DNA from: Pseudomonadota bacterium
Lineage (GTDB): Bacteria; Pseudomonadota; Gammaproteobacteria; Acidithiobacillales; Acidithiobacillaceae
Direction of reading: 5' to 3'
DNA: 17,393 bases
Assembly: GCA_021818125.1 (NCBI GenBank)
Contig: JAKAFG010000017.1
Coordinates: forward strand, 1 to 17,393
The notes under the pieces are model-generated. The model saw only the letters and a program-made list of their open reading frames with translations. It was not told the DNA's origin and ran no database searches. The position numbers and the translations under genes are program-made. Shown here piece by piece: positions 8,001 through 13,555 of this stretch (within the stretch, counting starts at the first letter, position 1; every line of letters starts with the position of its first letter).

Positions 8001-8312
8001 GATAGTAGGGTCTGCGGGTTGCGTCTCGGTGCCGAGGTAGCAAGTCCACGGCCCCAGCGCTGAGCCGCCGGTCTGGGTGTCGTTCTGGGTAGCGCTGGTG
8101 AACGTCTCATAATGGGTGGAAACAGTCGGGCCCGACTTCTTGCCGCCTCCCTGATAGGTGTTCACGGCGACCGGCTCATTATCCGAAAAGATGAGATTGC
8201 CACCAGCCCAGATTTTCTTGATGCCGACAATCGGACCTTCACAGACGGCAAACGCTACCGGCGCGTAGTAAAACGCTACCGTCTGATTGCTGCCGCCCTT
8301 GCCGCCGCTCAT
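5034..8312 (-). CDS. Phage tail-tip protein (GTA megatron / gpJ-like) with beta-propeller-like insertion
   Basis: The 1092-residue protein starts GGKGG and soon has FAVCEGPIVGI and a KIWAGG element (about 20-37), the usual entry to tip proteins of the GTA megatron and gpJ class. About 150-475 is an insertion of repeated short beta-strand units (for example GSLFAF, YALDPVSGAIL, YVWVGDVVGNLYKL) that looks like a PQQ- or kelch-type propeller. Residues about 480-705 match the Phage-tail_3 type core. The region near 880-945 has the family hallmark NGANGAML, then LIQFANATL and LLRGRRGTEW. The protein should form the central tip below the hub and contact the cell envelope. Its ATG overlaps the stop of the glycine-zipper gene as ATGA. 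That upstream gene looks like the missing N-terminus of this family, so the tip seems to be made as two chains. Confidence 0.88.
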   Translation of the reverse strand: MSGGKGGSNQTVAFYYAPVAFAVCEGPIVGIKKIWAGGNLIFSDNEPVAVNTYQGGGKKSGPTVSTHYETFTSATQNDTQTGGSALGPWTCYLGTETQPADPTIGEGVAYRGVAYIVFNPLNLGPGATIPPLTFEVVTQGALNPPQILEYIGMPYKGGLNWVNPTAINGHILIPWVNNNSATYANFDPGKNTFVPSGAVGVTGNIIGPSSTNGLILAGGSGGYYNDPITGINYSVVGINESSPAIIPLLLYNEVSNGLQYLQSNMVLIGNIYYGIGGISLLYLVSLMESGQAQNPDIMLPGAAQTNARYVTNIIASGEYLFWVTKQANDPIFWYDTATSAFGSYNPVPGAQWNAIVGTSGSLFAFSTTTLYALDPVSGAILKTYSGPTIPQWTSQVIALPSGYLVGMTNGGMQWLNPETGSTYTLILDGVSYPGQNGIVGPYIPNPADQTPQTPRGITYDGTYVWVGDVVGNLYKLLPPGIEIIPGTMTLPAAVEILCQRAGLIQYDVSLLPAIPVNFVRGDTVTARSMLQRLSQAYFFSMVDSGGVLKFVPWGQPSLGVIPLEDLGFDKVSANAQTPFTASRISGVDLPRSVKIRYISPALNWEKYEQVFALESYESGKEITLDLPLILDDQTAYNIAALACTLPHAERMQYSFTTSYKWLAIEPGDVWTLPFGTCRILTVKMGQKNGIPVLDFTACIDGINALAGAGYATPALPNYQPNTGGITALLAAPANLATTQVPGSPTPHPIATAPQMVQTVPNAGVPKMVLTEPPPLSSTDTGMRFMTGAYSTGNAFPGAAIFQSSDGGNTYTQLTTEISATLAGYANTVLPAPTGPYNNNNSYTWDNFSTVDVYLLGNGGDLTPAPDLNVMNGANGAMLGSELIQFANATLMTDSLGNPFYRLGRLLRGRRGTEWAMGTHQAGEPFYAIPSALSKEPYTPPMLNNAYLYKVVMMGGDLGNAPAKSYEPSGASLMQWAPCEALTTVDTSGDWTISWVPRARYNGDFASGYIPYLDPDTTGWSIDILSGTTVVRTIQVPLSTTAPWQTVYTAAMQSADGFSAGQTGIAYNLYQLSQSVGRGAVTSGTTGAAPAEI
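6888..7865 (-). other. Beta-propeller-like insertion inside the tail-tip gene, AT-richer
   Basis: Encodes tip residues about 150-475, between the conserved N-terminal and Phage-tail_3-like parts. Repeating short beta units with Trp, Tyr and Asp-Pro-Gly turns suggest a propeller. The DNA at 7440-7860 is clearly richer in A and T than the rest of the gene, which points to separate acquisition. The boundaries are approximate. Confidence 0.55.
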
Positions 8313-8614
8313 TTCTTGTGTATCTGTTCCATCTGGGCCTGAGCAGTACCAGTCCAGATGATGTTGCCGGACACGCGAGCCGTGCCGAACACTTGAGGGA
8401 TGCCGGTGCCATACTTGGAGGTCGGGATATTGAGGTCGGTGACGTATACGGGAGCGGGGGTGCCACCAAAGAACGCACCGCCGACTGCCCCAGCCACCGC
8501 GCCGACTACCGCGCCGATAGCCGTACCAATGCCGGGCACGATAGAGCCCACCATGGCCCCCATGCCCATCCCGGTCATTGCCCCGGATTCAGCCCCTCCC
8601 GCGCCGCCAGCCAT
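8309..8614 (-). CDS. Glycine-zipper tail protein, likely N-terminal part of a split tip protein
   Basis: The 101-residue protein opens with a Gly/Ala/Met-rich stretch (about 1-50) containing repeated GxxxG spacing and no charged residues through the core (GTAIGAVVGAVAGAVGGAFFGG). Such zippers pack in membranes or channels. The C-terminal half has LNIPTSKYGTGIPQVFG, then ARVSGNIIW, which in many phages is found in the same chain just before the GGKGG and FAvCEGpI parts. Here those parts are in the next gene, which starts in an ATGA overlap. The start at 8614 has GGGGAG upstream and overlaps the stop of the 37-residue gene (TAATG); a longer in-frame start at 8683 would run into that gene. It may form the membrane-contacting end of the DNA channel. 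Confidence 0.78.
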   Translation of the reverse strand: MAGGAGGAESGAMTGMGMGAMVGSIVPGIGTAIGAVVGAVAGAVGGAFFGGTPAPVYVTDLNIPTSKYGTGIPQVFGTARVSGNIIWTGTAQAQMEQIHKK

Positions 8615-8727
8615 TATTCGTCTCCCCAGATTGTGAAGTGTGTTTTTGGGCCTGCGATGCGCTTGCCGAACCACGCATGGCAATCAATCCCGCGCATGTG
8701 CCACCAGAACCAGAGCCGATTAATCAT
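8614..8727 (-). CDS. Small Trp-rich protein, 37 residues, unknown function
   Basis: This short frame fills the apparent 105-nt gap between the NlpC gene and the glycine-zipper gene. It starts with ATG overlapping the last 8 nt of the NlpC gene and ends as TAATG with the next start. The product opens MINRLWFWWHMRG and continues DCHAWFGKR, ending TIWGDE, with five tryptophans in 37 residues. The tight overlaps on both sides match the rest of the operon and are the main evidence that it is translated. The ribosome site (GGGGTTGACCG) is weak, as expected for a coupled gene. No family is recognised. Its place between the tail peptidase and the tip suggests a small tail or chaperone part. Confidence 0.6.
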   Translation of the reverse strand: MINRLWFWWHMRGIDCHAWFGKRIAGPKTHFTIWGDE

Positions 8728-9160
8728 CGGTCAACCCCGGCACGAGCCACGCATGGGGATGACGCGGCATGAGCGACTCCAGAGGGTCGATGCACACCAT
8801 GTGCTTGTAGGCGTAGCTGTGGATGATCTGGCCGCGCGGGAGCAGGAAGGCCATGTGCGACTGAGCGCGGCCGTATTGGAAGGTGAGCACGTCGCCGGGC
8901 TTGGCATCGGCCAGCGGAATCTCGATCGCGCCGTGAGACTGCAGGCCGCGCACGATGATCTCGTCGGTTCGGTTTAAGTACCACTGAGACGATAGACGCG
9001 GCGGCATGGCGTCGGAAGGCAACAGGCCTACATTGCGCCAGACACCGTAGCAATAGCCGCCGCAGTCACACCCGGCGCCCTTGCAGTTTTGAAATACTTG
9101 ATAAGGCGTGCCAAGCCATGACCTAGCTTCTTCAATCAGGGCCGATCGAGTGCAGGTCAT
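8720..9160 (-). CDS. NlpC/P60-type tail peptidase (GTA orfg14-like)
   Basis: The 146-residue protein is a compact phage NlpC/P60 domain. The start EEARSWLGTPYQ is typical. The catalytic cysteine lies in GCDCGG (Cys32 of the GAGCDCGG element), and the likely catalytic histidine is in QSHMAFLL near 101. The GVWR segment after the cysteine is usual for the tail-associated members. These enzymes sit in the tail tip and cut peptidoglycan stem peptides to help DNA pass. The position between the hub and the tip protein matches orfg14 of gene transfer agents. The ATG overlaps the stop of the HNH-AP2 gene as ATGA, with GAGGG just upstream. The insertion of the mobile genes therefore left this gene intact. 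Confidence 0.88.
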   Translation of the reverse strand: MTCTRSALIEEARSWLGTPYQVFQNCKGAGCDCGGYCYGVWRNVGLLPSDAMPPRLSSQWYLNRTDEIIVRGLQSHGAIEIPLADAKPGDVLTFQYGRAQSHMAFLLPRGQIIHSYAYKHMVCIDPLESLMPRHPHAWLVPGLTDD

Positions 9161-9636
9161 TCTACCCTCGCAAATTCGCCGTGGTATTTTTTAGCGGCCA
9201 AACAATAAGCGTCATAACATACTTTTGGGTCATCAGAGAAGCATAGGTGGATTGATTTCCCATCTATTGTAATCCTTGAGTGCCACATAGATCGCTGTGT
9301 TTCCCAAAATACTCCCTTATATCCGCTTCTGTTTGTGGATGCTGCTCCGCGATTGCACCCATTCTGTGACCGAGAGCATATCCTTATGTTCTCTTTGCGA
9401 TTATCTAGAGTCGCATGGTTAATGTGGTCAACCTGCTCACCCTTCCCTGCATTGAGAATTATTCTGTGCATATAAAGCGGCCTTAATTTTCCTTCCCGCT
9501 TTAATGAGTTTGCGCGCGCATAAAATGATTTTGTATAATTATTCCATTGGGCTTGCCAGCTATATTTATTCACAAGCTCAAAATCTTCGTCATCAACAAG
9601 AGCAACTTGTCCGCGCGTAAGGGGTATTTCGATCAT
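9157..9636 (-). CDS. HNH homing endonuclease with AP2 DNA-binding domain
   Basis: The 159-residue protein has a short N-terminal beta unit (LTRGQVALVDDEDFELV), then an HNH_3-type core with MHRIIL near 56-61, VDHINHATLDN, and ENIRICSRSQN. The C-terminal part (SGYKGVFW to KYHGEF) is an AP2 domain. HNH-AP2 proteins are free-standing homing endonucleases that nick or cut intron-free or endonuclease-free alleles. The start at 9636 was chosen because GGAGG lies 6 nt upstream; the in-frame extension to 9852 falls inside the transposon. The gene is AT-rich against its neighbours and joins NlpC by ATGA. It sits exactly between the hub and NlpC genes, which are usually adjacent, so it looks like an intergenic insertion. 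The transposon later landed just upstream of it. Confidence 0.85.
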   Translation of the reverse strand: MIEIPLTRGQVALVDDEDFELVNKYSWQAQWNNYTKSFYARANSLKREGKLRPLYMHRIILNAGKGEQVDHINHATLDNRKENIRICSRSQNGCNRGAASTNRSGYKGVFWETQRSMWHSRITIDGKSIHLCFSDDPKVCYDAYCLAAKKYHGEFARVE

Positions 9637-9642
9637 CTCAAG

Positions 9643-9647
9643 CCTCC
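9643..9647 (-). promoter_or_regulatory. Ribosome binding site of the HNH-AP2 gene
   Basis: GGAGG on the minus strand, 6 nt before the ATG at 9636. It lies outside the transposon and decides the start against the longer frame. Confidence 0.65.
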
Positions 9648-9651
9648 GTGC

Positions 9652-9656
9652 TTGAT
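9652..9656 (+). other. TTGAT target/TAM motif at transposon left end
   Basis: TTGAT lies directly outside the inferred left terminus. ISDra2 of the same family inserts 3' of TTGAT, and its TnpB uses that motif as TAM, so the boundary is placed at 9656/9657. Confidence 0.6.
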
Positions 9657-9670
9657 CAGTTGCGCGGCAA

Positions 9671-9734
9671 ACCTCCCCGTTCAGGGGGAGGTCAAGAGCG
9701 CGGCGGGGAGGTGGCTCAATGCCACCGCTCCCGC
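9671..9734 (+). repeat. Left-end hairpins of the transposon
   Basis: A perfect 8-bp stem pairs 9671-9678 with 9685-9692. A second, longer imperfect hairpin spans about 9702-9734, with a perfect apical stem GGTGGC/GCCACC around a TCAAT loop. Either may be the TnpA recognition structure. Confidence 0.65.
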
Positions 9735-9751
9735 CCTTGCAGGGTGCAGCC

Positions 9752-10168
9752 CTAATCCGGTGTTTGTTGCTGCTCGATGTACTGGCGAATAATGGAAATG
9801 GGCGCGCCTCCGCAGCTTCCGGCAAAGTACGATGGAGACCAGAGCGCTCCACCCCACAATTTCTTGCTGACGCTGGGATAATTCTTTTTGCGGATCATGC
9901 GGCTGGAAACCCCCTTGAGGCTGTTCACCAGTACCGAAACGGACACGGTCGGCGGATAGTTCACCAGCAAATGCACATGGTCATCCTCCCCGTCGAACTC
10001 CACCAGTTCCGCGTTGAAGTCCTGGCAGACGGCGGCGAAGATGCCGCGCAGGTCGGTCAGCACCTCGCCGGTGAATACACCACGTCGGTACCTGGTCACA
10101 AAGACCAAATGAATATGCAGGTTAAAAACGCAATGCCTGCCATGTCTTATCTCGTTTGCATCGGTCAT
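9752..10168 (-). CDS. tnpA: IS200/IS605 Y1 transposase TnpA
   Basis: The 138-residue protein is a single-domain HUH transposase. IHLVFVTRYRRGVF near the N-terminus and DDHVHLLV contain the HxH metal motif (His64 and His66 when counted from this start). The C-terminal SYFAGSCGG leads to RQYIEQQ, whose Tyr130 is the predicted catalytic tyrosine. The enzyme nicks and rejoins single-stranded ends during replication-linked transposition. The start at 10168 was preferred over 10204 because it fits the family length and avoids overlapping the divergent tnpB start. It ends 95 nt inside the left terminus. No frameshift or lost residue is seen. Confidence 0.9.
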   Translation of the reverse strand: MTDANEIRHGRHCVFNLHIHLVFVTRYRRGVFTGEVLTDLRGIFAAVCQDFNAELVEFDGEDDHVHLLVNYPPTVSVSVLVNSLKGVSSRMIRKKNYPSVSKKLWGGALWSPSYFAGSCGGAPISIIRQYIEQQQTPD

Positions 10169-10190
10169 CGGCCAAGCATACAATAGAACC

Positions 10191-11417
10191 ATGCTGATTC
10201 GCAAAGCCGTGCGCTACCGATTGGAACCCTTACCTGAGCAGGAACATCTCCTGTCCCGTGCGGTCGGTTGTGTGCGCTTCGTCTGGAATCGGGCGCTCTC
10301 GGTCCAGAAAAGTTATCTGGAGCACGGTTGCGGCCTCTTGTCCTATGTGGACATGGCCAAGTGCCTGACCACCTGGCGGAACGGGGTATCTTTCGGCTTT
10401 CTGTCCGAATCCCCCGTCCACCCCCAGCAATGGGCGCTGAAGTTTTTGGAGCGGGCGCTCAAGGATGCCTTTGACAAAAGCAATCCCAAGCGATTCCCGA
10501 CCTTCAAGAAGAAGGGTTTGCACGACAGCATGCGCTATCCCGACCCGGAACAGATCAAAATCGACCTCCGGCCCCAGGATGCCGATGGAAGGACGCTGTT
10601 CCCCAAAATCTTCCTGCCGCGCATTGGCTGGGTGAAGTTCCGCAAATCCTGCATCATCGGTGGTGAAATTCGCAATGTCACCGTCAGTCGCTCAGGCGGA
10701 CACTGGTATGCTTCCATTCAGACCGAGAAGGAAGTCCCGGACCCCGTACATCCATCCACTACCGCGGTTGGTGGCGACCGGGGTGTGGCGAATCTGCTCA
10801 CGTTGTCCGATGGCACCATGTTCCTGCCAGTGACGGCCTATCGCGACCTGCAAAAGCGACTCGCCAAAGAACAAAAGAAACTGGCGCATAAAGTGAAGTT
10901 TTCGGCCAACTGGAAAAAACAGAAGGCCAAAATCACGCGACTGCATCAGCGCATCGCGGAGATTCGCAAGACCGTACTGCATCAGGTCAGCACCGCCATC
11001 AGCAAAAACCACGCGGTCGTGGTGCTGGAAGATCTGAAAGTACGGAACATGACGGCGTCCGCAAAGGGCACCGTCGAGCAACCCGGACGCAATATCCGGC
11101 AGAAATCAGGACTGAACAAATCCATTCTCGATCAGGGCTGGGGTATGCTCAAACAGATGCTGGGCTACAAGCTTCAGTGGGCCGGCGGCATGCTGCTCCT
11201 GGTGGACCCGGCCTACACCTCGCAAATCTGTCCGGTTTGCGGTGTGGTGGATGCCGGAAACCGTAAAGTACAGGCAGTATTCCGTTGCCTGCACTGTGGG
11301 CATGAAGCCCATGCCGATGTGAATGCGGCACAGAACATCCTCGCAAGAGGACTGGCAACCCCATATGGGGTTGCGTCAACGGCAGGGCTTGCCGGGGTAG
11401 TCTGTTCTCCAGAGTAA
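10191..11417 (+). CDS. tnpB: TnpB RNA-guided nuclease of the IS605 element
   Basis: The 408-residue protein has the N-terminal wedge/helical region (CVRFVWN near 27-33) and an intact RuvC site. The three acidic residues are Asp196 (GGDRGV), Glu280 (VVLEDL) and Asp376 (HADVNAAQN). A zinc ribbon uses CPVC (Cys347, Cys350) and CLHC (Cys366, Cys369). TnpB proteins bind an omegaRNA from the element right end and cut DNA next to a TAM, which keeps or regains the element at vacated sites. The start lies only 22 nt from the tnpA start. A TACAAT box at 10179-10184 sits too close for a normal leader, so expression may be leaderless or driven from elsewhere. The length is normal for the family. Confidence 0.93.
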   Translation: MLIRKAVRYRLEPLPEQEHLLSRAVGCVRFVWNRALSVQKSYLEHGCGLLSYVDMAKCLTTWRNGVSFGFLSESPVHPQQWALKFLERALKDAFDKSNPKRFPTFKKKGLHDSMRYPDPEQIKIDLRPQDADGRTLFPKIFLPRIGWVKFRKSCIIGGEIRNVTVSRSGGHWYASIQTEKEVPDPVHPSTTAVGGDRGVANLLTLSDGTMFLPVTAYRDLQKRLAKEQKKLAHKVKFSANWKKQKAKITRLHQRIAEIRKTVLHQVSTAISKNHAVVVLEDLKVRNMTASAKGTVEQPGRNIRQKSGLNKSILDQGWGMLKQMLGYKLQWAGGMLLLVDPAYTSQICPVCGVVDAGNRKVQAVFRCLHCGHEAHADVNAAQNILARGLATPYGVASTAGLAGVVCSPE

Positions 11418-11553
11418 CGGGGAGTTGTGTCGGCTCAAAGGGGCCGGGGCAATCGAAGTGGCTGAAGTAGGGCCGCTGCTGGCAGAAAGGAATCCTCGCC
11501 CTTCCCGATCTCAAGATCGGCAGCCGTAGGCTGAGGGCGAGGAGGATGTCAAC
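11418..11553 (+). ncRNA. Predicted omegaRNA scaffold at the right end
   Basis: Directly after the tnpB stop the sequence folds well. A 6-bp hairpin CGGCTC/GGGCCG with an AAAG loop comes first. Then a 9-bp outer stem (11494-11502 with 11534-11542) encloses two perfect hairpins, 11505-11510 with 11515-11520 (TCAA loop) and 11521-11525 with 11529-11533 (GTA loop), forming a three-way junction. AGGATGTCAAC follows. In this family such structure is the scaffold of the TnpB guide RNA, whose guide begins in the flank (about 11554 onward, TCCAAGATAGG). The RNA probably begins inside the tnpB 3' end. Confidence 0.7.
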
Positions 11554-11619
11554 TCCAAGATAGGGGCGGCAACAGGTGGAGTGCCTGCTTTCGGGTTGCA
11601 TCCCTAGCCGTGGATTCAT
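11554..11619 (-). pseudogene. Possible small leader frame cut by the transposon
   Basis: Downstream of the hub stop, GGAG is followed after a short gap by an ATG at 11619 and 22 open codons up to the transposon end. Joining the two flanks (11554 to 9656) gives a 29-residue frame that ends in ATGA exactly on the HNH-AP2 start. If the element ends one base earlier, the frame instead runs straight into HNH-AP2. Either outcome hints that a short gene or an N-terminal extension was broken. The evidence is frame geometry only. Confidence 0.25.
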
Positions 11620-11632
11620 TATATCATGCTCC

Positions 11633-13555
11633 TCATTTTTTAACACTGGTGCCAGTTCCAGTTTGTGGCGTCGTATATAAGGCTTGGGGTTTAATTCCAG
11701 CAAATCCGCCGAAGTTTAATTGATTGGCAAACTTAAATTGACAGGCTGGCAATGTTTTAATGCACCCCACCTGTATATTAAAAGTGTCTCCAACGGCAAC
11801 AGGTCTTTCAAGGGGAAGCCAAAGCTGCAATTTTCCGCTATGGCAGAACTTCACTTCCCGGCTCAATCCAGATGCTTGCCCGCTTGTCATCGTCAAAAAA
11901 CCTTGACTGAAAAAATCAGAGTAGGGCGGCGCAATCGTCCCACCGGATGCCGACCCATTGTCGGTCCAGCTTGTGCCGGTCACCGTCGCAAGCAGCGTCT
12001 GGTTGAACCGCCCATAGACGTTGTAGGCCGTCGCCCCAGGCACCGCGTTCCAGGACAACGTGATCGTCGATCCCACCGCGTTGCCGGGCAGCACCGCTTG
12101 GAAGAGCGACTGCCAGAAGGTCGGCAGGCCCTGAATAAAGAGCGCCGTATAAATCGAACTGATGGGACTTGGTGCGGATTCGATACCGTCCACAATGGCC
12201 GAGACGCTGTAGCTGTATGGTGCGCCCTCGGTTGGTGCCAGATACTGCGTGCCTCCCGATTGGCTGGGCAAGACTGGTGTTGCGCTTAACTGTGGCGGTG
12301 TCGGGCTGTTCGGTGTGGCTGGCACATTGGCATTCATGCCCACGTAGAACTCCACCGCGTTGATGATGCTGCCCACGATGGCGCCCTGATACACCTGCCC
12401 GCTGGCGTTGTAGAAGCAGCCACCCACGCCTTGAGGGTCCTGCGTCGCGCCGAACTTGTGCCGACAGTTGGCCGTGAACTCAATGCCGATGTACTGGCTG
12501 AGGTTCCACATGTTACTGAAGGCTTGGGCGCTAAAGCCTTTGTCAATGTAAGTAATCTTTCCGATGCGTCCGCCGAAGATGGGGATAGCGCCTAATCGTA
12601 GTGCACTGAAGTCCATCCCCGCGTTGTAATGATTGGAGACTTGGGCGGCTGAAAGCGGCATATCATAGATGGCCACATTCGACAGGAGGCCGTTAAAATA
12701 TTCCCGGTACTGGATACACGCCCCTATATGTAGCGCAGCAGTCCCAGCGGATTGAGAATACGCTGCACCTCCAGAGGCAACCAAAACCCCATTTTGGTAG
12801 ATCTGGGAGCCGGATGCACTAAAAGTGACAACTACGTGGACGTATCCCGTTGGAAGTGCTGATGGTGAGCTTAGTTGGTTCGCGTTGGAGTACACAATGC
12901 TTGCGGAGCCAGACAGTGATCGGACGCGGTACCCCCCGTTTTCCCCTGTAGAAACCCAATCTCCTATGGCTGAATAATTGTTTATCTTTACCCATGCTTC
13001 AACGCTCCCCTCGGTCAACGGGCACAATAATGAGGAAGCAGGGACATCAATATAACCGCTAGACCCATTAAATAGCATAGCACCAGGTGCTCCAGGGATG
13101 CCTGGCTGCCCTAGGGTTACGCCCGGTTCGATGGTGCCATTAAGACCATTCCCGCTCTTGTCATAAGCAACCGTCCCAGTTGTCTCATCCAGTGGCCAGT
13201 AGGCCCTTGGTTGGTCGCCAAGGATGGTTTGAGCATAAGAAGGCGGCGCTACCCACGAACACAAGGCATACTCCACCTGCGCGAAGTCATACAGCCCCTC
13301 CAGCACGGCCTGCTCCGACAAGACCGGCGTCCATCCGGCCACCACATCCTGCGTGCTGACCGTGGCGTCGCTGGTCAGATTCATCTTAAGCACGGATTGC
13401 CCGGCGATTGGCACATATTCCTGGCCATCCACCGTCAGGGGCGCGTCGTGATCGGTGTAGCCATAGATGGCGCCGTTCGTCAGCGTCACCTTGATGAGTG
13501 TGGCGACTGTTCCAGACTCAATGGCGGCGAGGAGGGCCGGGGCGATGGTTTTCAC
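11633..13555 (-). CDS. DUF2163 tail hub protein (GTA orfg13-like) with LamG and FN3-like insertions
   Basis: The 640-residue protein starts at GTG, overlapping the previous stop as GTGA, with GGAGG 7 nt upstream; the longer frame to 13711 has no such support. Residues 1-103 match DUF2163 (YGYTDHDAPL, then GQEYVPI). A LamG/concanavalin-like domain (about 104-313, RAYWPLDETTG to SNHYNAG) is inserted. DUF2163 resumes to about 395 and includes CRHKFG. An FN3-like module follows at about 436-545. The C-terminal DUF2163 part ends with GCIKTLPAC and KFANQLNFGGF. Cys364, Cys380, Cys598 and Cys605 may ligate the iron-sulfur cluster reported for the GTA hub. The protein should join the distal tail ring to the tip. 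The two added domains roughly double the usual length. Confidence 0.87.
   Translation of the reverse strand: MKTIAPALLAAIESGTVATLIKVTLTNGAIYGYTDHDAPLTVDGQEYVPIAGQSVLKMNLTSDATVSTQDVVAGWTPVLSEQAVLEGLYDFAQVEYALCSWVAPPSYAQTILGDQPRAYWPLDETTGTVAYDKSGNGLNGTIEPGVTLGQPGIPGAPGAMLFNGSSGYIDVPASSLLCPLTEGSVEAWVKINNYSAIGDWVSTGENGGYRVRSLSGSASIVYSNANQLSSPSALPTGYVHVVVTFSASGSQIYQNGVLVASGGAAYSQSAGTAALHIGACIQYREYFNGLLSNVAIYDMPLSAAQVSNHYNAGMDFSALRLGAIPIFGGRIGKITYIDKGFSAQAFSNMWNLSQYIGIEFTANCRHKFGATQDPQGVGGCFYNASGQVYQGAIVGSIINAVEFYVGMNANVPATPNSPTPPQLSATPVLPSQSGGTQYLAPTEGAPYSYSVSAIVDGIESAPSPISSIYTALFIQGLPTFWQSLFQAVLPGNAVGSTITLSWNAVPGATAYNVYGRFNQTLLATVTGTSWTDNGSASGGTIAPPYSDFFSQGFLTMTSGQASGLSREVKFCHSGKLQLWLPLERPVAVGDTFNIQVGCIKTLPACQFKFANQLNFGGFAGIKPQALYTTPQTGTGTSVKK
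11921..12250 (-). repeat. FN3-like module of the hub protein
   Basis: Encodes hub residues about 436-545, with YSYSVSAI, ITLSWNAVPGATAYNVYGR and SWTDNGSA. It is the most diverged of the four copies. Confidence 0.55.
12617..13246 (-). other. LamG-like domain inserted in the hub gene
   Basis: Encodes residues about 104-313. The order AYWPLDE, DKSGNGLNGT, LFNGSSGYIDVP, SVEAWVKI, YVHVVVTF and FNGLLSNVAIYDMPLS is typical of LamG/concanavalin-like jelly-roll domains, which often bind glycans. Confidence 0.75.

Larger units (their letters stand above)
9657..11553 (+). mobile_element. Complete IS200/IS605-family transposon with tnpA and tnpB
   Basis: The element is about 1.9 kb. It has divergent tnpA (left) and tnpB (right), structured ends without inverted repeats, a TTGAT motif at the left flank and a hairpin followed by AGGATGTCAAC at the right. 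Family members move as single strands by a Y1 transposase that recognises the end hairpins, and they leave no target duplication. Both open frames keep their catalytic residues, so the element looks potentially active. It is inserted between the hub gene and the HNH-AP2 gene, facing against the phage operon. The right terminus is uncertain by 1-2 nt (TCAA or TCAAC). Confidence 0.85.

Noticed and set aside
8305..8325. Programmed -1 frameshift fusing the glycine-zipper and tip genes
   Set aside because: The overlap reads CAAGAAATGA and lacks a standard slippery heptamer or an obvious downstream structure; simple ATGA coupling explains it.
9637..9852. N-terminal extension of the HNH-AP2 frame into the transposon
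   Set aside because: The added residues translate the transposon left-end hairpins and part of antisense sequence, while a good GGAGG site supports the start at 9636.
10179..10184. TACAAT as a tnpB promoter -10 box
   Set aside because: It lies only 6 nt from the tnpB ATG with no convincing -35 box, so it could at best serve a leaderless transcript.
9157..11632. Group I or II intron hosting the HNH-AP2 gene
   Set aside because: The hub and NlpC proteins both end and begin cleanly at their own codons, and no split exon or intron core is visible; a free-standing intergenic endonuclease fits better.
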